Source: Gammaproteobacteria bacterium 28-57-27
GTDB lineage: Bacteria; Pseudomonadota; Gammaproteobacteria; Halothiobacillales; Halothiobacillaceae
Reading direction: 5' to 3'
DNA length: 64,000 bases
NCBI GenBank assembly: GCA_002281735.1
Contig: NCGK01000010.1
Coordinates: forward strand, 38,479 to 102,478
Part shown: positions 59,229 to 64,000 of the stretch, one piece after another
Layout of the letters: the number at the start of each line of letters is the position of its first letter
Position numbering within the stretch: the first letter of the stretch is position 1
The notes under the pieces: generated by a model
Seen by the model: the letters and a program-made list of their open reading frames with translations, nothing else
What the model was told of the DNA's origin: nothing
Database searches by the model: none
Position numbers and translations under genes: made by a program

Positions 59229-59332
59229 TATAGCTCCGGCACGAATTAGCCTTGAACGTAGGTCGAGCTTTAGCCCGACATGTCGGCATGAATGCCGACC
59301 TACAATCACGGATAAAGCTGGCCGGATCAATA
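59229..59332. repeat. Small element with inverted TATTGATCCGGC ends (inverted copy of 21319-21421)
   Basis: From TATAGCTCCGGC to GCCGGATCAATA, enclosing GTAGGTCGAGCTTTAGCCCGAC-AT-GTCGGCATGAATGCCGAC-CTACA. Bases 59258-59326 match the reverse complement of 21326-21394 nearly exactly. Confidence 0.7.
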
Positions 59333-59386
59333 GGCAGTGGTGCGATACTCGCACCGCTGCCTTTCTGCATTTGAGGACATACTGCC

Positions 59387-60064
59387 ATGCGCCTGCTCCT
59401 TGTCGAAGACGACCCCCTGATCGCCGAAGCCGTGGCGGGCTTCCTGCGCCAGCGCGGTCATGCCGTGGACTGCGCGACCGGTGAGCGAAAGGCGCGCGCC
59501 TTTCTGGCTAGTGCGGATCATGACCTGCTGCTGCTCGACTGGCGACTGGCGGAGGGCAGCGGCATCAGCCTGCTGGAGTGGCTGCGCCGCCAGCCGCCGC
59601 CGCTGCAAGGCCTGCCGGTGCTGATGCTGACCGCCATGGACGAGGTCTCCATGCGCATCCAGGGGCTGGAAGCGGGCGCGGACGACTACTTGGTCAAGCC
59701 CTTCGACCTGCACGAGCTGCATGCCCGCATCCAGGCGCTCGGCCGTCGCCGCACCGAAAACTGCATCACCCACCTGAGCTGTGGGGAGCTTGAACTGGAG
59801 CCGTCCAACCGCATCCTGCGGCTACGCGGCACCTCGATCGAGCTGTCGGGCAAGGAATGCGCCCTGCTGGAGATGCTGATGCAGCAGTGCGGCAAGACCG
59901 TCAGCCGCGAACGCCTGCATGCCCTGCTCTACGACTGGGAACGTGACGTGGCAAGCAATACTCTGGAGGTTTTCATCTCCAACCTGCGCAAGAAGCTTGG
60001 CTCGCAGTCCATCCAGACCCTGCGCGGCCTGGGCTATCGGCTGCGCCCAGGAGGGGGCTCATGA
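59387..60064 (+). CDS. OmpR-family response regulator (QseB/PmrA type)
   Basis: A 225-residue transcription regulator. REC about 1-115 with EDDPLIAEAVAGFL, Asp51 in LLLLDWRLAEGSG and Lys in YLVKPFDL. Winged-helix DNA-binding domain about 130-222 with LSGKECALLEMLMQQCGKTV and SNTLEVFISNLRKKLG. The GLGYRL end is standard. It is divergent from nothing and follows fccB after a repeat element, with the kinase gene overlapping by 4 bases. Target genes are unknown; the fcc operon is a candidate by position only. Confidence 0.95.
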   Translation: MRLLLVEDDPLIAEAVAGFLRQRGHAVDCATGERKARAFLASADHDLLLLDWRLAEGSGISLLEWLRRQPPPLQGLPVLMLTAMDEVSMRIQGLEAGADDYLVKPFDLHELHARIQALGRRRTENCITHLSCGELELEPSNRILRLRGTSIELSGKECALLEMLMQQCGKTVSRERLHALLYDWERDVASNTLEVFISNLRKKLGSQSIQTLRGLGYRLRPGGGS

Positions 60065-61407
60065 AAGAACGGATGACTCTACGCATGCGCCTGTTGGCCG
60101 GCGTCCTGCTGGCAGTGCTCTGCGCAACGCCCTTCACTCTGCTTGGCGTCTACGGGGACGCACACCATGAACTGGACGAACTGTTCGATGCCCATCTCGA
60201 ACAACTCGCACGTCTGCACCTCAGCATGGATCGCGCCAGCGCGGCCACGCAACCCCCGATCCTTCACCCCTACACCAGTAAAATCCTGGTGCGCCATACA
60301 TGGAACGATGGCCGCAGCCCGGCGCGCTGGGACAGCGAACCCGCCCCCTTCCCACCCGGGCTGGACGGCGCGAGCGGATTCGGCGACTTCGAGGGCGAGG
60401 ACGGCGAGATGCACTGGCGCTACATCGGCCTGTGGTCAGCGGAGCGCAACCATCACGTGCTCATCATGCAAGACAACGGTATACGCGAAGAGCTGGCCTC
60501 CAGCATCGCCCGGCGGGTGAGCCTGCAATCTCTGATCGAACTGCCGTTCCTGGCCTTAATCATCATCTTTATGACCACCCTGGCTCTGCGCCCGCTGCGC
60601 GCCATTGTCCTCGCCCTGCGCAATCCCGACCCCTTGCAGGTTCGGCTGCCGCCAGCTCACACCCTGCCGCGCGAACTGGCCGTGGTGGTCGAGTCCTTCG
60701 ACCGCCTGCTGGAACGCTTCCGCGACCTGCTGGAACGCGAACGCCATTTCGCCGCCGTCGCCGCCCACGAGTTGCGCACGCCGCTGGCCGGCTTGTCCGC
60801 CCAACTCCAGTTGCTGGAAGTTAGTGATTCACCCAACCCGCGCGCGCTGACCCAAGCGCGTCATGCGGCGCGCCACCTCAGCACACTGGTGGATCGGCTA
60901 CTGCTGCTCGCACGCATGGATCGGAATCAGGTGCAGACCCACGCCGAAGCCATTGATCTGCACGAGTTGATCCTGGAGTGCGCCGCACTGGTGCAAGACC
61001 ACTGGCCCCAACGCGAGATCCAGTGGGATATCACCCCTCCCGGCGATCCCTGCTGGCAGGCTTGGGGCGACCCTACCCTGATCCGCATGCTGCTGCTCAA
61101 TCTGTTGGACAATGCCTGCAAGCACGGCTCCGACAAGCTGAGCATCAGCGTGCACGCACACTGCGAGGATGAGCAACGCACCTTCGTGATCGAAGATGAC
61201 GGCCCCGGCATTCCGTCCGAACAACTGGCGCGTCTGCAGCAACGCTTTGCCCGCGCCAGTGAGCATACTGCCGGACTTGGGCTCGGCCTTGCTCTGGCAC
61301 GCGAGATCCTCATCCTGCACGGCGGTATGCTATTGCTCCTGCCGAATGAGCCGCACGGACTGAGGGTCAAGATCACCCTGCCGCCCGCCCCAGACACGCA
61401 GGCTTAA
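60061..61407 (+). CDS. Sensor histidine kinase (QseC type)
   Basis: A 448-residue membrane kinase: TM1 about 8-30, periplasmic domain about 31-155, TM2 about 156-178, HAMP-like segment, HisKA with VAAHELRTPLAGL (His236), N box LLDNACKHG, DDGPGIP and GLGLGLALAREIL. It partners with the overlapping response regulator gene (ATGA). The periplasmic part contains several His residues (HHELDELFDAHLEQ, RNHHVLIM), a hint but not evidence of metal sensing. Confidence 0.94.
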   Translation: MKERMTLRMRLLAGVLLAVLCATPFTLLGVYGDAHHELDELFDAHLEQLARLHLSMDRASAATQPPILHPYTSKILVRHTWNDGRSPARWDSEPAPFPPGLDGASGFGDFEGEDGEMHWRYIGLWSAERNHHVLIMQDNGIREELASSIARRVSLQSLIELPFLALIIIFMTTLALRPLRAIVLALRNPDPLQVRLPPAHTLPRELAVVVESFDRLLERFRDLLERERHFAAVAAHELRTPLAGLSAQLQLLEVSDSPNPRALTQARHAARHLSTLVDRLLLLARMDRNQVQTHAEAIDLHELILECAALVQDHWPQREIQWDITPPGDPCWQAWGDPTLIRMLLLNLLDNACKHGSDKLSISVHAHCEDEQRTFVIEDDGPGIPSEQLARLQQRFARASEHTAGLGLGLALAREILILHGGMLLLLPNEPHGLRVKITLPPAPDTQA

Positions 61408-61440
61408 CGGGCTGCTAAACAGCGCATGGCAGCGTCTGCG

Positions 61441-63357
61441 TTACCCTTCCAGCTCCGCCCAGCGCGCATAGGCTGCTTCCAACTCCTCACCCAGCGCGAT
61501 AAGTCGATCAAGCACCGTTTTCACCACCACCTGATCGCCCTGATAAAAAGTCGGGGCGCTACTTTGTGCGCTCAGTTCGGCCTGCTCGGCCTCTAAAGCA
61601 TCAATACGTGCCGGAAGTTGATCCAATTCACGTTGATCTTTAAAACCAAGTTTGGCGCGTGGTTTAGCCACCTCTGCTTGCGCGGGTGCGGGTTTAGGTG
61701 TGGCGTTTGCGGTTTCTGCCTTCATGACAGCCCCAGTCACTCCCTTAGCCTGCATTTTTTGTTCGGCGTCACGGATCTTCAACCAATCCGCATAACCACC
61801 CACCACTTCGCGGATTTTTCCATCGCCCTCAAAGGCTAACAGGCTAGTGACCACGTTATCCAGAAATGCACGGTCATGGCTCACCACCAACAGCGTGCCG
61901 TCGTATTCGAGCAGGGTTTGCTCCAAGACTTCGAGGGTTTCCAAATCAAGGTCGTTGGTCGGCTCATCCAGCACCAAAAGGTTGGCGGGTTTGGCCAACA
62001 GGCGCGCCAGCAAAAGTCGGTTGCGTTCGCCGCCGGAGAGGGAGGACACCTTGGTGCGCGCACGGTCGGGCGTGAACAAAAAGCGCTGTAGATAGCCGAT
62101 ACCGTGCATGTTTTCGCCATGCACATCCAAGCGGTCGCCGCCGTCGCAGATATTTTCAATCGCCGTCCATTCGGGATTAAGTTGAGCCCGGTGTTGATCA
62201 AAATAGGCAATATCAAGCTGCGTACCGATTTTTACTGTGCCCTTATCCGGCTGATAATCGCCCAGCATCAACTTTAACAAGGTACTTTTACCGATACCGT
62301 TCGGCCCGACCAAGCCAATGCGGTCGCCACGCTGGATACGGATGGAAAAATCCTTAACCAATTCACGCCCGGCAAAGCTTTTGTAGGCATGTTCAGCTTC
62401 CACCACAATTTTGCCAGAGGTGTTACTGCTGGCAAGACTGACCTCGACCATGCCTTGTTTGTTGACGCGCTGCGAACGTTCTTCACGCAGCGCCTCCAAA
62501 CGGCGCACACGACCTTCGTTGCGCGTGCGGCGTGCTTTCACGCCTTGGCGGATCCACACTTCTTCCTGCGCTAAAACCTTGTCAAATTCAGCATTCAACT
62601 GCGCCTCAGCATGATCGCGCTCCTCGCGACGGCGCAGATAGTTCGCCCAATCGCCCGGCCACGAACTGAGGTTGCCGCGATCAAGTTCAAGAATGCGATT
62701 GGCCAGCGATTGCAAAAAACTACGGTCATGCGTAATAAAAAGCACGGCACCGCGAAAATCGCGGATAAAGCCTTCCAGCCACTCAATGCTGGCAATATCC
62801 AGATGGTTGGTCGGCTCGTCGAGCAGCAATAAATCCGGCTCTTGCACCAAGGCTTGTGCCAACAAAACCCGGCGTTGCGCCCCACCGGAGAGTTCGCGCA
62901 CCTTGCGCGTCGGGTCAAGCTCCAAACGCATAATCACTTCATCTACACGCCGCGCCACATCCCAGCCGTTGCGTGACTCCAACTCGTGCTGCAAGCTGGA
63001 CAACTCATCCATCGCCGCTTCATCGCCCGCCGTCATGCGATCAATACAGGCATGGTAATTCAGCAAAACATCGTGCAAATCGCCCACGCCGAGCAACACG
63101 GTTTCGTACACCGTGGCTTCGGATTCCATGCGCGGATCTTGTTGCAAATAGGCCGAGCGCGCACCGGGCTCAAGCCGCACCACACCCTCATCGGCACGTT
63201 GCTCGCCGGTAAGAATACGCAACAACGTGGATTTGCCCTCACCATTACGCCCAATCAGGGCAATGCGCTCGCCGGGTTCGACCGTAAAAGCAACATTTTT
63301 TAATAAGGCGCGGGTGCCCACAGAAAAGCCAAGGCGGTCAACGGTAAGCAGGGGCAT
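61441..63357 (-). CDS. uup: ABC-F ATPase Uup
   Basis: A 638-residue soluble ATPase with two ABC domains and a C-terminal coiled coil. Walker A: GRNGEGKST and GPNGIGKST; signatures LSGGAQRRVLL and LSGGERNRLLL; a basic linker (QGVKARRTRNEGRVRRLEAL) enters the ribosome in this family. The C-terminal domain (about 555-638) has a heptad pattern, RELDQLPARIDALEAEQAEL. Uup-type proteins act on translation elongation and transposon excision in E. coli. Convergent with the sensor kinase; 33 bases apart. Confidence 0.95.
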   Translation of the reverse strand: MPLLTVDRLGFSVGTRALLKNVAFTVEPGERIALIGRNGEGKSTLLRILTGEQRADEGVVRLEPGARSAYLQQDPRMESEATVYETVLLGVGDLHDVLLNYHACIDRMTAGDEAAMDELSSLQHELESRNGWDVARRVDEVIMRLELDPTRKVRELSGGAQRRVLLAQALVQEPDLLLLDEPTNHLDIASIEWLEGFIRDFRGAVLFITHDRSFLQSLANRILELDRGNLSSWPGDWANYLRRREERDHAEAQLNAEFDKVLAQEEVWIRQGVKARRTRNEGRVRRLEALREERSQRVNKQGMVEVSLASSNTSGKIVVEAEHAYKSFAGRELVKDFSIRIQRGDRIGLVGPNGIGKSTLLKLMLGDYQPDKGTVKIGTQLDIAYFDQHRAQLNPEWTAIENICDGGDRLDVHGENMHGIGYLQRFLFTPDRARTKVSSLSGGERNRLLLARLLAKPANLLVLDEPTNDLDLETLEVLEQTLLEYDGTLLVVSHDRAFLDNVVTSLLAFEGDGKIREVVGGYADWLKIRDAEQKMQAKGVTGAVMKAETANATPKPAPAQAEVAKPRAKLGFKDQRELDQLPARIDALEAEQAELSAQSSAPTFYQGDQVVVKTVLDRLIALGEELEAAYARWAELEG

Positions 63358-63396
63358 TGGGGAACCAGATTATTTAGATGGACGAATGCAGGAAGT

Positions 63397-63535
63397 TTAG
63401 CCACAGAGAACACCGAGGGCACGGAGAAAAATCTTTATTGTTTTATAGGGCTTACGCACCCGTGATGAAAAACCATCGTAGTAGGGTGCGCCGCGCGCAC
63501 CACACAGGCTTGCGGTGCGCACGGCGCACCCTACG
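63397..63535. repeat. Single TTAGCCACAGAG arm plus GTAGGGTGCGC hairpin
   Basis: 63397-63417 carries TTAGCCACAGAGAACACCGAG; 63483-63535 carries a hairpin GTAGGGTGCGCCGCGCGCACC / GGTGCGCACGGCGCACCCTAC, the same cargo as in the element at 27965. A stretch GGGCTTACGCA at 63449 also resembles the end of the TTACGCAAAA element. Confidence 0.6.
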
Positions 63536-63549
63536 ACACTACGAAAAAA

Positions 63550-63843
63550 TCATGCCACCCGCGCACGCACAAACGCGGTAAGCGTTCCAAAGGTTTCAAA
63601 CAGGCTGGCATCAATCTCATCGTCATGGATTTGCAACCCGAGCTGTTGATCGAGCGCGGTCAACACCGCCAAAACGCCCATCGAATCAAGTTGCGGCAGG
63701 CTGCCAAGCAAGGGCGTCTGCGCATTAAAATGCAGTGCTTCATCGCCTAGTTGCAAGGCGTCGTTCAAGATGGCGCGCAAGTCGGCTTCAAGATCATGCG
63801 ATGGGGTAAAACTAGCGCAGGAAGGAGCCTCTGCGTTGAGCAT
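63550..63843 (-). CDS. Acyl carrier protein
   Basis: A 97-residue four-helix carrier. Helix 1 LEADLRAILNDALQLGDEAL, then AQTPLLGSLPQLDSMGVLAV with the phosphopantetheine Ser at about 54 (DSM in place of the usual DSL), and helix IV region IDASLFETFGTLTAFVRARV. It differs from the acidic fatty-acid AcpP (less acidic, longer start), so a specialised biosynthetic carrier is more likely, e.g. for an exopolysaccharide or exosortase-linked system; no partner genes are in the window. The start at 63843 is 17 bases after the serS stop; the ribosome site is weak. Confidence 0.85.
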   Translation of the reverse strand: MLNAEAPSCASFTPSHDLEADLRAILNDALQLGDEALHFNAQTPLLGSLPQLDSMGVLAVLTALDQQLGLQIHDDEIDASLFETFGTLTAFVRARVA

Positions 63844-63859
63844 AAACGGTAACAAAAAC

Positions 63860-64000
<141 letters not shown>

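Overview
The window looks like a chromosomal segment of a GC-rich proteobacterium, most likely a gammaproteobacterium able to oxidise reduced sulfur. The inference rests on two conserved blocks: recA-recX-alaS-lysC-csrA-tRNA-Ser, and tig-clpP-clpX-lon-hup-ppiD. It also rests on a flavocytochrome c sulfide dehydrogenase flavoprotein preceded by two small c-type cytochromes, and on a SulP anion transporter. The species cannot be named from sequence alone. No phage, CRISPR array, rRNA operon or full insertion sequence was seen.

Layout. 1-4.1 kb, minus strand: a DUF1254-type secreted protein (cut by the window edge), a type I arylsulfatase with serine at the formylglycine position, a small Gly/Val-rich secreted protein and an outer-membrane beta-barrel. 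4.6-27.6 kb, minus strand: a dense signalling island. In transcription order it holds a 2019-residue multi-PAS hybrid kinase; a PAS kinase with a frameshift; a Cache-HAMP kinase; the 3' stub of an outer-membrane porin gene; a STAS-like protein with a PAS kinase; a YfiR stub with a CHASE8-type PAS kinase that is also frameshifted; a double receiver protein; REC-PAS-GGDEF; a REC-PAS-kinase-REC-Hpt hybrid; and REC-PAS-GGDEF-EAL. The logical output is phosphorelay control of cyclic di-GMP. 28.1-37.5 kb: tRNA-Ser(GCU), csrA, lysC, alaS, recX, recA, prmC, a VOC protein, then dapC-dapD on the plus strand. 37.6-42.8 kb: a Tat-like exported NTF2-like protein divergent from a SulP transporter, a monohaem cytochrome c and a YgiQ radical SAM protein. 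43-51.7 kb: ppiD, hup, lon, clpX, clpP, tig, tRNA-Leu(UAG). 51.8-55.7 kb, plus strand: MoxR-DUF58-transglutaminase operon. 55.8-61.4 kb, plus strand: a DUF4395 protein whose N-terminus is supplied by a repeat, two paired cytochromes with fccB, and an OmpR/QseC-type two-component pair. 61.4-64 kb, minus strand: ABC-F ATPase Uup, a small acyl carrier protein and the 3' end of serS.

Most interesting points. The signalling island contains four paralogous kinase modules. Two of them carry out-of-frame deletions through the phosphoacceptor domain, and both deletions stop at the edge of the same 99-bp identical block. That means either recurrent recombination or a repeat-driven assembly error, and it must be resolved before the kinases are called dead. 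The same island holds gene stubs (YfiR, porin) and short mobile-looking elements of about 100 bp bounded by inverted TATTGATCCGGC motifs with different hairpin cargos. A second repeat family (TTACGCAAAA ends) has replaced the beginning of the DUF4395 gene.
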